Assembly: GCA_032622095.1 (NCBI GenBank)
Contig: CP136069.1
Coordinates: forward strand, 64,811,319-64,875,318
Length of the DNA: 64,000 bases
Reading direction: 5' to 3'
Origin: Siphonodentalium dalli
Lineage: Eukaryota > Mollusca > Scaphopoda > Gadilida > Siphonodentaliidae
The notes under the pieces were generated by a model, which saw only the letters and a program-made list of their open reading frames with translations, was not told where the DNA came from and made no database searches. The translations under genes were made by a program, and so were the position numbers. Below are positions 24,710 to 36,882 of this stretch, piece by piece (positions within the stretch are counted from its first letter, which is position 1; every line of letters begins with the position of its first letter).

Positions 24710-26893
24710 AAAAAACTTCCTCCTTTGAAACGCAACATGGGGCCATCAAAACCTCACATAAATGCGCTCATGGGTTCGATCGAATTATATGTTCTGCTAT
24801 ATATACGAAACGTAAACATTGTGTGACATATCATTGGATAGGGCATCTTCAAATATCACGCGAAGCCGTAGTCGTTGACGTCACATTGATTGCCAGGATC
24901 AGCCAAACATACGTCAAGCAATCATTTTTTTTATTGCAAAAAAAACGTGCAGACAATAATGCACGCAACATGCAAATAGAACATACGTTTATGAGTATAT
25001 ACGTGCAACTTGTAACGTGTGTTACTGTGGTATTGCTATGGATATGCATTTGATGGGGAAAGTCATGTGATTTTACGGTGCGTCTCACAAAAGAAGATAT
25101 TAAGCCGAGTATTCCTCTTTGCTACACGTTTCATAATGCTACACGGTTGACACAAAACTTACAAACGGTTTGAGCATGTGCGTGTAGGCCTCGTGAGTCT
25201 GTTGACTTTCGTTGGCAATGACAGCACACTATTGATTGTCACTGGGTTGAATATTGAAATTAACCAAGTAATAACTGATCTGCTTTCAATTACAAAAGTT
25301 ACTGATCTGCATTCCTGATCCCTAGTGCACAATCAGCCACAAAATGGTTCTCTTTCCTGGTCCCACCGCGCGATCACCTAATTACAGCAGCAATCTGATT
25401 AAAACCAGACTAGAACCTGCTTCGCAGTAATGAGTCTGCCGAAAATAACTATGTTCACATTACCGTCGCTATAAATAACTTCTTTGCGATACATGCATTT
25501 TGACGTGACAGCGCACAAATAGTTAACGAATGACCGATATCACCTTTGTATCCACCGCTTAAAACTGGTGTTAACTGTTGACATTCTTGAAAATAAGTAC
25601 TTCTATTCTCCTTGCTAGGTGTTATTGGTCAATTATGGACTGTTCGTGTACCCTTTTAGTGTTTAATTAGTTGTCGTAATATCTAATTTTGTGTGAAATT
25701 ATCAATGTGACAGAAAATGTGTTTGCGCTATTTTTAACTATGTGGCGAATACACCACTGTGTAGGAATTCCGACAATCTTCTGAATGGCTGCATCGCTTT
25801 GATGATAGCTGTTGTGATTGGCTGACACTGATGTAATGTTTGCTGGTGGTAATGGAAAACCTATAAAATTCTTCAGACTTTTTACTGCGAAACTGGTTCG
25901 AGTCTGGTTTTTAATCATACTGTTACAGCAGCTGCTGCTTTGCTCTTTCGGATACATTGCAGAGTAAACCAAATTACAACAGACGTGGTCGTGCATGCTC
26001 GCAAGATTGACACACAATTATAAAACGGGCCTTGCACGGTGCACCAATTCTATCAGAATTTTATCAAGATATTGAGATGGGATTAATTCCACGATACGAT
26101 CTGACGATGTTGGAAATTACAACGGACAACATTGTGACTAGCGCGAATCAATCTCACAAAGATCCAGACCAAGCCACGAATCTTAACGGAGCCAGAGTCG
26201 TGGCATCAACTAACATATAATATCATATCATCTTTATTTGTGAACGAGTCGTTTGAATCTTAGTCCCCGTTACCAATATTATACATTTACAGTGTTGACA
26301 TCACAATAATGCTGCGTACACTGCAGTGCACTATCACGGTGCGAAATCACGTGGTTTCCAGGGATAATGAGTGCCACGCATTCAAAATGACCGAGGCGAG
26401 TGCAAACGCTCGAAAACATAATATATTAGGAAGTGACACAAAACATAGCATATTGACTGTTACGAGCATATATGCCAGTTTATTTTATAATCAAGTTGCT
26501 ACCGTATGTGTTCGGAAATAGTTTCCTATAAATTTCTGACCAAAGTAGCCAGTCGGAGGTTCGTGGAATACACCAGTTCATACATCTAGGAGAAACATTC
26601 GACTGACAACTTTGGTCAGAATGTTAGAGCATACAACTCTGAGTTTTGACACACATGATGTATCAGCTTGTTTGAAAAACAGCATAGCATATGACAAAAT
26701 ACTACGTATAATATATTATTATCCAAGTTTATTACCCTTGTCCTTGTTTCTGGTCGCGTTTGCGATCGCCTCGGCCATTTTGAATGCGTGTTACTCATCA
26801 ACTCGAAACCACGTTACTCCCCATCGTGACTAAACCCAAAGTCAGAGTGTTCTCAATTCTGATCGTTTGTACTCATACACTCATGTGCTCTAA
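24710..26893. other. No recognisable gene
   Basis: Frames of 118 codons (24697-25053, plus) and 116 codons (25667-26017, minus) were examined. Neither shows a domain or motif, and splice-like or repeat support is lacking. 26220-26240 (taatatcatatcatctttat) resembles a reverse-oriented LINE tail. The block caaacggtttgagca near 25163 also occurs near 30325. Confidence 0.5.
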
Positions 26894-27285
26894 CCCTTTA
26901 CCCAACAAACCGGCCAAAACCGGCCAAATAAAGCTGCAACAGCCTAAAATATCTTCGGTCTGTCTCAATAGAACCATACAAATATGGATATCATTGGAAC
27001 CGGCTCCTTGACCACATTGTGATAGTTACAGTTATGCCCTGTGCCAATGCATTCTCTTATATATGCGAGTCGACCATAGGTCGCCTCGCATATATAAGAG
27101 AATGCATTGGCCTAAACAAAATCTTTTTTTAACACTTTTTACCATTTTTTCTTACATTCTTTAACAATTTTATAATTTGTAATGTGTATAGCCAATGCAT
27201 TCTCTTATATATGCGAGGCGACCTATGGTCGACTCGCATATATAAGAGAATGCATTGGCACAGGGCCCTTCTGTTGGGTAAAGGG
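26894..27285. mobile_element. piggyBac-like MITE with two palindromes, 392 bp
   Basis: Terminal inverted repeat CCCTTTACCCAACA, at 26894 and in reverse at 27272-27285. Flanking tetramers are ctaa and tttt, so the TTAA duplication has decayed or the ends are younger than they look. The two palindromes (about 27048-27115 and 27190-27260) are almost perfect, and each is the reverse complement of the other: centres gtcgaccataggtcg and cgacctatggtcgac. About 130 bp of extra sequence lies between the left end and the first palindrome. Confidence 0.85.
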
Positions 27286-27639
27286 TTTTGCACGATGTAA
27301 ATAACATGGTAATTATACTGAACATGAGTTTATGGCTCAAGCCATTTCTCCATTTTTTTATATACTTATCAGGTTTGTTATACGCGGTTATTTTTGTATG
27401 TTTATTCTCATTAAACCATATACAAATACAGTATTTGAGAGAAAATAATAAAGTGAAATACATGTAATTAAATATATATACATAATACCGACGTGGTATA
27501 GGTATATCGAGGTGTATGGTGATTTTTCGTCATTTGGCTGCATAACTTAATCCTTATTTTACATGAGAGAGACTGTAAAAGTGACACATAGTAATTCTTT
27601 TAATTGGATATGTTATGCTGAGTATAGTAGGAGATGCCC
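27286..27639. other. No recognisable gene or repeat
   Basis: AT-rich sequence; the 97-codon minus frame at 27170-27463 begins in the palindrome of the MITE and is not a gene. Confidence 0.5.
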
Positions 27640-27925
27640 CTATACACGGCTGGATTTGGGTGCAGTCCCTTAACGAATGAGACACCAGGGTCTCCTGATT
27701 ATGAGGACTAATGCACTATGTACAAAGACGGATGAGTCAACAGGGCCCCTTAATTATGCGGACGGATGCACTATGCATCTTTACCAATGGGCCACCAGAG
27801 TCCGCCGATTGTGCGGGGTGATGGACTTTGAAGGATGAGTCTCCATGGTCCTCCGATTGTGCGGGGTGGTGCACCTTGACGGATGAGTCTCCATAGTCCC
27901 CTGATTATGCGGGTGGTATAGCATT
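27640..27925. repeat. Degenerate tandem repeat, about 55-60-bp unit
   Basis: About five units share gagtcNccaNNgtccNccgattNtgcgg and tgcactNtg. The unit is most regular at 27780-27925. The minus-strand frame over it (27771-28016) shows a repeating RTIGGxWR peptide, which is a result of the tandem structure. Confidence 0.75.
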
Positions 27926-28682
27926 GGCCACTCACGAGGCCATTTCTCTTCACATTCAGGTGAAGTGTGTGCTCGTTTGTCGCTCGGGAGAGTGTTCTCC
28001 TACATTGATCTCGCATCGATCAGGGAACACTTTCTCGCAAGGGGCGACTACTCTGCACGCACTGTTTTGCCTGGTTTCACGTCTGCTTTGTTAATTTAGA
28101 GACATTGATGGATCGGGATTGATGTAATGATTACCACTGTTCAGATCACATGCTCACAATAGACGTCTAGACAGCTCTCGTCATATAGAACCACATATTG
28201 AATATGTGGCTTCGTGTGATACAGATGATCTCCAACGAGTTATGCTAGGATATAAGATTTTATGAAACGAGTCGTAGACGAGTTGTGAATAAAATTTATG
28301 AACGAGTTTAATAAAATTTTATATCCCAACATAACGAGTTGAAGATCATTTATATCATATGAAAAATATTGAGCTTTATGACTTTTATCAAATCAAGATC
28401 TTTAAAAGAAGCTGAAAAATGCATGCACCATGCATACACACACGGCGTTGGTTGAGACGCTTCGCAAACGTATATGACAGTACTGTGCGCTCTGACAGGC
28501 GACGAAAAATATAGTCCCCCAATTTGCCTCTTTGTTTTGTACCTATTTTCGTTAGTGCAACTTTAGTGAACAAAGCAATCATTTTGCAATGCCTGGTGTT
28601 GGTCTCATGCAAAACGATGAAAGTCCCTACATTCTTATGCGACCACGAATTACTTCTGATATTTCCAGCCAATACCAACACG
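27926..28682. other. No gene; weak inverted repeat
   Basis: At 28200-28370, gatNatctNcaacgagttatg...gatataaNattttat faces ataaaattttatatccNaac ataacgagttgaagatcat, an imperfect foldback of about 160 bp centred on aacgagtcgtagacgagtt. A 97-codon minus frame at 28388-28681 has no recognisable motif. Confidence 0.55.
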
Positions 28683-29073
28683 ATTAGATAGCGAAAGATA
28701 CTTAATCGGGATTCACTATTAAATAGCTATTGCTATTCAATCGCAATAACACGTGCCACACGATGTAACGCCGAGGTTATGATTGAGGTTAGGATTATTG
28801 ACGAAATAATGGAGATATTTGAAGAAGATTATTAAAGAGCGTTTCCATAACCACCGCCAAGCCCGCAGTAAATTATTTCATTCAAATCTCCGTTATTTCG
28901 TCAAAGGACGTTCAATATGGATTTATCATCCTTCCGATTAAATCATCCTTACTTAAATTGTTTGTTCTCATTACACAAAGAGTGCATAGGTACAGAGATA
29001 ATGTATTTACTATATATATATATACACATTATTTACAATAGCACGTGGATTTCCGGCTAGCATCCAACACAAA

Positions 29074-30077
29074 CAGGGACGTGGCTAGAGGGTTTCCGTT
29101 GGGGGGGGGGGTGTCCACATTGGGAAATTCCAACTGCACCCCTCCCCCTTGAATTAGAATCAGACCAAACACAAGTTTTGCATAATTACTTTTGCACCCC
29201 CTTGCCCCTCAGTGTTTAGGCTGTAAAAAAAATGACATAAATCCTAACATCTAGTGGTCTAACACCAGACAAATGCACGGTGAGAAAGTTTTTTAAACTA
29301 TACAAATCGCAAATCCTTGCATCTAGACTGGCCTCAACTGAAGCTTTCCTATAGTGTTTCAAACCTCATACTCCCCCTCAGGTTGGAAAATTCTCCAACT
29401 GATGACCATTTCAGTCCACACGTTTTGCCAAATGTAGTAAAATATTGTTTTGTTAAACTAATTAGCATTTTTGTATTGGCCACGGGGGGGGGGGGGGGGG
29501 GGCAATGACACACCGGGCCGACCATGGTTCCGCCCGGTGTGCGAACATTTTGAAATCTGAAAAAAAAAATCGCAAAATCCTAGCATCTAGACTAGCCTCA
29601 AGCCTTCCTAGAGTTGGAAATTTCAAACCTGACACCCCAAGTTAGGTTGGAAAATTTCCAACTGATGACAATTCCAATGACAATGTTGACCAAATGTATG
29701 ACAATATTTTTTTCTTAAATTAACTAGAAGTTTTTGACTGGCCACGGGGGAGGGACCAGGACACAATCTTTCCAAGTGTTGCAAATTTCCAACCTGTCAC
29801 ACCCCCTAAGGTTGGAAAATTTCCAACTGATGACCATTTCAATCAAAATTTCTGACAGAAAATAGGAAAATATGCAAATATTGGTCCACAAACAATTAAT
29901 TCCCCCCAATAAACTGTTTGAAAATCAAACTACAAGAACATTTTCAACCTATTGTTGGTGTGGAATTTCCAACTAATGTTTTGGCAGGTATGAAATTTCC
30001 AACTGTTGAAAAGGTTGACCAAAGTTGGGGGTGAGACATCCCCAACCCCCCCCCCCCCCTCTGTGGCCACGTCTTTG
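29074..30077 (+). mobile_element. hAT-like non-autonomous element, 1004 bp
   Basis: Flanked by a perfect 8-bp duplication aacacaaa (29066-29073 and 30078-30085). Ends CAGGGACGTGGCTAGAGG and, in reverse complement, CAAAGACGTGGCCACAGAGG. Inside, ggttggaaaatttccaactg-like blocks with gatgaccatttca recur near 29381, 29645 and 29812, each of the first two leading to ggccacggggg. Poly-G/poly-C runs lie at about 29100-29110, 29484-29502 and 30036-30058. Ends and duplication length fit the hAT superfamily. There is no coding region, so it depended on a transposase elsewhere. Confidence 0.9.
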
Positions 30078-30680
30078 AACACAAAGCACCATAACACTTC
30101 ATGATTTATATAAAAAAAAACATACATTCATTTGAGGTACATGGCACGAACAGTAAGATATTTTCACCAGCCAATATACTCCAATGATTATATATCAAAC
30201 AAAGATCTTTCGATACAGGCAAATGTCTGCAAGCACAGTGTGGATAACTCATTCAGTTATCAGAAGATTAGATTATTCCTTTCCGCTGCAAATTTCGCAT
30301 GTTACAAGTTGGTCACGAAACTTCCAAACGGTTTGAGCGTGCGTAAGTGTATGTATGCGAAATGGTCAAGGGACTCAGGTGATCTCCGTTGGCAATGGCC
30401 TGAACGTAACTCAATGACAATTAACTCGGCGCGCTTTTGATGGAATCGACGCCGATAATTTAAGCACCAATCGCAATTGAAGGACCAAACTGCCAGGCAG
30501 AGTTCAGTCCCCTGATTAACACTGCCACCATGTATATGATGTAAATAGAATGTGAGGAAGTCACTCATTTTATATTTATTTAAGGCGTTTGTCGTTTACA
30601 ATTCATTCTGCATTAATCTGCATTAATTGGCTAGATAAAGGCAGAATTAATTTGTGACTGACAAAACAGTTGCTCTTTAA

Positions 30681-31118
30681 CCCTTTCAGTGCCAGGGGCC
30701 GATTTCATCGGCCCTAATTTACGGTCAGTAAAATCGGCCCTAAAAAAAAATAAAAATAATGTTTGGGTTGAATTTTTTTTGGGTATGCTTAAGCATGCTA
30801 TAGCACATTTAAAAACAAACTGGATAAAACCTTAGGGACATGTTATAACTCAAAACTATCACCAAGTATTCATAGTAATAATTTTTATGCCCATGAAAAA
30901 CGTAAGATTCCCTCTCACTAAACCTACAAAATAAGTCTGTTAAAGAATATAAGAAACAATTATTAAAATTGTAAAAAATTGTAAAAAAATAATAATTGTT
31001 AGGCCAATGCATTCTCTTATATATGCGAGACGACCTATGGTCGACTCGCATATATAAGAGAGTGCATTGGCACAGGGTATATGGGTTGATACAAAAATCG
31101 GACCTGGCACTGAAAGGG
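30681..31118. mobile_element. piggyBac-like MITE, 438 bp
   Basis: Perfect TTAA flanks (30677-30680, 31119-31122). The terminal inverted repeat CCCTTTCAGTGCCAGG continues with a G/C change to ccgattt. It is close to the known piggyBac/looper end CCCTTTGMCTGCCA. One near-perfect palindrome (gccaatgcattctcttatat to its complement) lies at about 31003-31072, next to the right end, with the centre cgacctatggtcg. The left half carries aaaatcggccc twice. Non-coding. Confidence 0.92.
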
Positions 31119-31253
31119 TTAAAACACTTCTTCAAATATCTCTGTTATTACCTAGCCTCAAACCAACCTCGCGTACATGGCACCTGTTGCTGCGATTGAA
31201 TGGCAATCGCTATCTAATCTTGAACCGCCATTAAGTATCTTTCGCTATCTAAT

Positions 31254-32584
31254 AATGTGCGAGTTAGGTTTACAGTCTCATGCTTGTGAAATAAACTGTT
31301 TGCACCGTGCCCACGATTTTTTTCTGCCCACACATTGAGCCAAGAATTCGGTTACGCTGAACTTCCTGTACACAAAATATGTTTGCTCTTGCGAACTATA
31401 CCTAATTAGTTCCAGACAAAAAAAATGTCTCTCCGGGGCACATTTTCAGACGAATGTTGTGCACATACAAGACTAATAATGGTGACTGTCGAGAGATGCT
31501 TTATATTATAGTGTTATAGACGTGAGCCTGGAGGGCGACATGAGTGCTATCAATGCAGCTTCCAGACAAACTATCGCAGAACTCCCGCGTCTGGCAAAAG
31601 TTTGTTTGTTCCAATAGTAGAAAGTATGCGTTGTTTCAGTGCAACCAATTCAATTATTTCAATGAATATTCATTGACTCAAATCACATAATGCAACATAT
31701 AAGCCGCGGCTATTGAATTTATAGCGCTGGTGATTAATTCGCATTATGTCATGCAAATGCATGTGATGTTACGATTAGTGTTTATGCCAATATAAATAAA
31801 TTGCTATAGATTTATACACCCAACTTTTTCAGAAAAAAATGGGGCGGGAAGGCGAATTTTATTTTTTATATCTTATTCTTCCTAACATAAATGGTCATGG
31901 ACATTTCTAGATATTGAAGCTGCAATACATTGTTAAGAGTTTAGCTATTTGGTTGTGACGCTTCGTGAGCTACTTTTGCCAACCATAGGTTGTGTCGCTT
32001 CGCGGTACGACAACAGATAATTAACTCACTGTCGCGATTTGGCTGGGGTTTACATATTCTTTTAGAGTTAATAATAATAAATTCCATTGGACGTCACAAC
32101 AAGCCATATATGTGTGGTATATTCGTCGCAAAATCCATAAACCATTGCCGTTTCCATATCATGTTCCATCATTTATCATTTCGATCTATTATCCGTTCCA
32201 TTCCGACAATTACCAACACGACATAATACCGCAGTATCGCATGCATCAGATATAGGAAGGATCGGAATACATTTTACACAGCTGATAGAATCACATGAGG
32301 ATAGAATATTCCATCGAATACAAAAAAGCTCGACACCGTGTATGAATATCTACACCTACGGAGCTATCGATCTTACTGATTAGCTGTCAGTTGTGGACGA
32401 GACCGCATACAATGCATATTTACAAATGTTTGCTACTGTCCTAGTCCATTGTGAAATGAGCAGGCCATTGTAATGGCCATTCTCTATGATCACCGCTCGC
32501 AGGAAAGACACAACAAACAAGCCTTCGCGTGTATTGTTTGCTCAGACTTTGGGCTCTGCGATCACTGGTCGATGGGCTCAATAT
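31254..32584. other. No recognisable gene or repeat
   Basis: Only short open frames (up to 78 codons, 31990-32226). No motifs, no tandem structure and no long inverted repeat were seen. Confidence 0.5.
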
Positions 32585-33035
32585 ATTTCGAGATGTGTAT
32601 AATATAACAAACGGTACGAGAAAGTCCCCGGATGTTGGTATGTCAGTAAAATACACGGTTGTAGCACCTTTGATATTATCTGAACTTTAATGTCTCGCCC
32701 TCGATGGCGTTGGGGTGGGTGAGATGCGAATTGTTTTCTGAGTGGGAGGATCTTCTATATGTGTGTGTAACAAATGGTGGGAGAAAGTTCCCGGATGTAG
32801 GCGATGTGAGTGAAACCCCCGGATGTGGAACATTTCAGATTATCGGTGTATTTGTGCCGACACCGTTGGCGTGAAAGAGTTGTGTAATATAGAACGAAAT
32901 ATACAATGAAATGTCGACTTCGATTGGATGGACTTTATAGATGTGTATATAATGAAACAAACAACCCGAGCAAAAGCTCCCGAATGTAGGTAATTTGAGT
33001 AAATTTCAGAATGTGAAACATTCGAGACCTCGTCT
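32585..33035. repeat. Degenerate tandem repeat, about 170-180-bp unit
   Basis: Three diverged units carry agatgtgtatataat, aacaaacNNNNcgagNaaaNtNcccggatgt, aggtNatNtgagtaaa and gaaacattcNgaN. They start near 32592, 32752 and 32938. No coding. Confidence 0.65.
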
Positions 33036-33049
33036 GCGTAGTTGAGTTA

Positions 33050-33425
33050 AAGATATATTATGGACTTGTTCGGGTGCGTGAAACAGATAAGTTAGTATTC
33101 AGGCGCCATGCCAACTGGAGAAGAGTAGCATTTTATTAACATCGCCGAAAATCTCAAACAAATCTGCTGCACCACTCCATAGAAAACATCCACCGTCTGA
33201 ACTACGCTCAACTGTAAATATTTACTTCTCGATTCGGGACGCAACTATCGGCGATAAACTAACCAAAACGATTTGGCAATCGAGAGTCTCTGCATTTAAT
33301 TTATATATACGAATGACCGTCTGTATTGTCAATTTGGTTATAAAATTTGTAAAAAATAATAACTACTTTGAGCAAGATTATTATCCATTCTATATTTGAT
33401 AATCCTACCGTAGTGTTTCACATGT
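33050..33425 (+). repeat. Dispersed duplicate (partner at 22500-22900)
   Basis: Same blocks in the same order as 22500-22900, including ccactccatagaaaacatc and ctactttgagcaagattatt. About 80% similar by eye. Confidence 0.8.
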
Positions 33426-33810
33426 GTCGATGTCGGTGTCTGTACGTGACCGGCGTAGTGTAATGATGTATAATGACATGTCTGGCCCGTCCAGATGTAT
33501 GTAATGCATGAACATATCACATATACGCGTGAAGTAAACGAACGAGTGCGATAACGTTGACTGCATTCACGTGCAGGTGAGGTTCTTTGTTTATTACACA
33601 CCAGCAATCAATATTCTTCAGTATAAACTAACTGCTTCTGTTTGATCTCCATCCTAGTTAGTCATTCTACTGCACACAATATACGAGGTTGGCTGGCATT
33701 GTAGTGTCAGTTAGGTTTTCATGCCATGTAATTTACATCACGAAAGCTATCGTGGTGTTCTAGTGCATAAGGTGGAATGATAATACATGCTGAAGTTACT
33801 TACAGTATGC
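33426..33810. other. No recognisable gene or repeat
   Basis: The 89-codon minus frame at 33338-33607 overlaps the end of the dispersed duplicate and lacks motifs. Confidence 0.5.
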
Positions 33811-35020
33811 AAAGAGTGTGTGATAAGCAAAACACGAAACACCGTGGTGACTTTTTACGAGAGTGATTCACGGTGACCCACTCAACACCGAGTGGCGAGG
33901 ATAATCGAGCGGCGCTATGACGTAATTAACATAGTCGTGGCTGTTCTTAAAAGTTTGAACAAAACAAGACAAGATAATTATCAGTATACCGTCAATACTG
34001 TTATACACAATACATGGAATGGCATACACTATTCTAACTAGCTGTCGGTGTGTTAAATTGTAGCGAGTATCAGTTGTTTGTGGTGATTCTAGGGCTGGTC
34101 GTCAGTCTGCAGGATTTATGTTGATTCATATTAATCCGCCCACACAAGTTCACAAACATCAGAGTGAATCCGGATGATCCACGGTGCATGAGCTTAGTCA
34201 GTCTCTTTAAAAAGCCGACGAAAATTTTACCATATTTACGTCTCTGGATATCTCATTCATAATCAGTTACTGAATTGATGGGATTCCCTCCATTTCATTG
34301 GGGCACGCGCTTAATTTCATTGGTTTATGTCGTAAAAGATCACTATACAGATAAGAGGTCAGTGACGTGTTAGTGTAAACAATATATTATTATCAAGAAC
34401 AAGCACATACAATACATACTATAAAGACATTAACAATTCAACATTAGAGAAAAGGATGTTGCACTAAGCCTAAGGCTTATAGGTGGCCATTATGGTATAT
34501 ATATTGCATCATGGTTTGATTGCGTCTCAGTGATGAATTGCCTGTTCCAATGACGTGTTGACAATTTCGCCACGCATTGTCAAATGCAATACAGGCGATA
34601 TATGCATAATTCATTTTTCTCATCGCAAAATAGAAGACATCATCTTCGAATTTTTATCAGTCAACGATATTCATGATTGATTATTACTTCGCATATTGTT
34701 GTATGAAGTAATGCTTTATTACAAAGACACAAAATAATGCGTAACATGATTAACACATATACAATATTTTATATTCAATTTATAACTATTTCTAAATACT
34801 ACGATACTCATAAACATTTACTACGCCAGGAATGCACTCCATATTTGGAAACGGTCAATTACGTCATGTTGGGAATGCCGCGTCGTTGTAGAAATGAAAT
34901 ATAATGGATACATCCATGCAGAGACGTATACATCCGTTAGGATTATCGTCGGCTTTTTAAAGAGACTGGGGCTAAGTGCATGCCCCCCGTATTGAGTGTT
35001 TTGCTTATTGCACACTCTTT
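33811..35020. mobile_element. TIR element of about 1.2 kb (with nested element)
   Basis: The left end aaagagtgtgtgataagcaa is repeated in inverse at 34996-35020; over 25 positions 23 agree. The same end motif (gtgtgcgataagcaaa) also bounds 45806-46404. No target duplication was recognised. A second inverted-repeat element (34193-34976) fills most of it. At 34374-34460 there is a gtgtaaacaatatattatta-type stretch like the reverse-oriented retroposon end at 38341. Confidence 0.6.
34193..34976. mobile_element. TIR element, 784 bp
   Basis: The left end is cttagtcag followed by tctctttaaaaagccgacga. The right end in reverse complement is cttagccccag followed by the same 20 bases. The flanks tgcatgag and tgcatgcc share six of eight bases, compatible with an aged hAT-type 8-bp duplication. 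Non-coding. Confidence 0.7.
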
Positions 35021-36429
35021 ATGTAACGTATGTGCCGCTCGTGGGAACTATATAGGCGGTCAATAAGGATGTAATGCGAGGTTATCGACAAGTATTAATA
35101 GTGAACTATATGATTCCGGAAATACATTAAACGTTGATATATCATTTCCTGCAGCGTCGACGGCCCCTAGAGACTCACGTCTTTACAGTACTCACGTAGT
35201 GACACGTACACTAACTTTCGTGACCTTTGAGATAGTGTGGTAATGGATCTCAATAAGTTTGATACGGCGTAAAAATTCGGTCATTATCAGTGCGTAGCGG
35301 TCCCCCAGCTATAATAACGTATACCACAAGCATGTCCAGAGTCCTCAATCAATGGGGAGGTTTCGATTGGTAATATTTATACTTCGCCCGTCAAGTATAA
35401 TAGTCTTCTTTTTATGAGGTGGGCATCACCGTACGGGCCATGGGCTGGGAGGGCTGCAGCCCCCCTCAAAACATTTTTGAATTCGGGAATTTTCGGGACA
35501 ATTTTGGAAAATTACGGTATTTTTTACATTTCTGCCCGAATTAGACATATCTAATCTTAATTTTGTGTATATATACACGGTATATTCTAAAACAAACTGT
35601 GTTACAATCACGAATAAACATCATGTAAACAAATTCGGGTCAAAATCCTCAGCCCCCTCCTAAAATTTGGGCGCCGGTATTGGCTATGAACAAGGCGGGA
35701 AACTACTACCAGTATTCAGCCGCTTTGTTCTACTTGGTGCAAACTAAACTTGCCTCGATACCACAGCGCTATTCTTCTCAATAAAACGCACTCGAACTAC
35801 ATTCATTTCTTATAATTATAAAGCTTTTTCAAATGTTTATTATTTTTTCTTTAATTTGCCTGCAGTTTCGATATTAAACCATGCTTCACTGTAAAGTTAG
35901 CCCAATATTCAACTCGTAAATTATCGACCGATTAGTCAATGGTCGCGCTTTGAAAATAAACACGCCCAGTTAATATATATGTGGCGTCGATTTGTGGTAT
36001 GATGTATTATATTGGGATATGTAAACTCATGACCAAATTGGCAGTTGACCAATAACCGTCCAGGATTTAGTATAACACACATTCTAGGCAAATATTATTC
36101 AATAAAAGACATCGCCATTACATTCATTTCTGAAATATAAGTGATGTCTGTTACGCACGAAGTGAGAGATTCAGTTTTAATTGTTGGTTTATGGACATTA
36201 ATTATGGAAATGTTTAAACGGGGTTGGAGGTCGTCGTGCACTTTAACATTACTTAAAATGTGCACAAGTTTGACTGTGGGCTTATTGTTTCCGACCATAC
36301 ATTTTATAATACGCTATAATTGCTCATCGACACATCCCACTTGCAACGGAGACCACTATATAATTTATAGACCCTGAATGATCAATACCGAGTATCGTTT
36401 TTCGAATTTAAAGTCACGTAGCGGTTTAA
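35021..36429. other. No recognisable gene
   Basis: 35430-35690 has ctgggagggctgcagccccc at one side and cctcagccccctcctaaaat at the other, a possible decayed element with G-rich ends, but no clear duplication. 36141-36377 is open for 78 codons without motifs. Confidence 0.5.
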
Positions 36430-36682
36430 GCCATAAATTACGGGAGCTGCGCTGGTGCAGCATTAAAGACTCTGTGCCAGTGCATTTTACTATATAGGCG
36501 AGTCTCCCATAGGGAGGCTCGCATATATAAGAGAATGCACTGGCTTACAAGATCAAGGTAAATATTGTTGGGCCAATGTATTCTCATATATGCGAGTCTC
36601 CCATAGGGAGACTGGAATACATGAGAGAATGCATTGGCACAGTGTTTTCGCAAACTATCTGGAAGCTCCAGTAATGAACGGG
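36430..36682. mobile_element. piggyBac-like MITE with two palindromes, 253 bp
   Basis: TTAA at 36426-36429 and 36683-36686. The right end reads gaagctccagtaatgaacggg. The left end (gccataaattacgggagctg) is a decayed version of CCCTTTCATTATGGGAGCTG. Palindromes at about 36474-36545 and 36573-36640 are separated by a short spacer cttacaagatcaaggtaaat that also occurs at 14490. Confidence 0.85.
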
Positions 36683-36882
36683 TTAAGCCTTAAATTAAGC
36701 AATTTAATTTTCGCTCTTGTCATCCCCAGGGAGTCAAACTAGATCAATAAATGTCAGACAAACGTTTATATGAGTTGTTTGCATTTGGGTAAACGTGACA
36801 AAGCTATATATATGGCGGTTTGCGCTCCAAAACAAACGTAATAATATTCGCTTTTGATTGTTCTGACTAAGCCATTCTCTCA
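36683..36882. other. Spacer, nothing recognised
   Basis: AT-rich sequence between the MITE and the 180-bp array. Confidence 0.5.

Larger units (their letters stand above)
28683..31253. mobile_element. TIR DNA element, 2.57 kb, with two nested insertions
   Basis: The left end (28683-28758) and the reverse complement of the right end (31178-31253) align over 76 positions with about 65 identical, starting attagatagcgaaagatact and ending caggtgcca-like. It contains a hAT-like element (29074-30077) and a piggyBac-like MITE (30681-31118). Removing these leaves about 1.1 kb. An inner inverted repeat, gacgaaataatggagatatt against aatctccgttatttcgtc, lies at 28800-28910. The same inner motif and end motif occur in the element at 37462-37994, so they are one family. 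No transposase frame is visible. No target duplication was recognised. Confidence 0.75.

Noticed and set aside
25667-26017. 116-codon minus frame as a gene
   Set aside because: No recognisable motif and the length is not unusual for chance in 64 kb.
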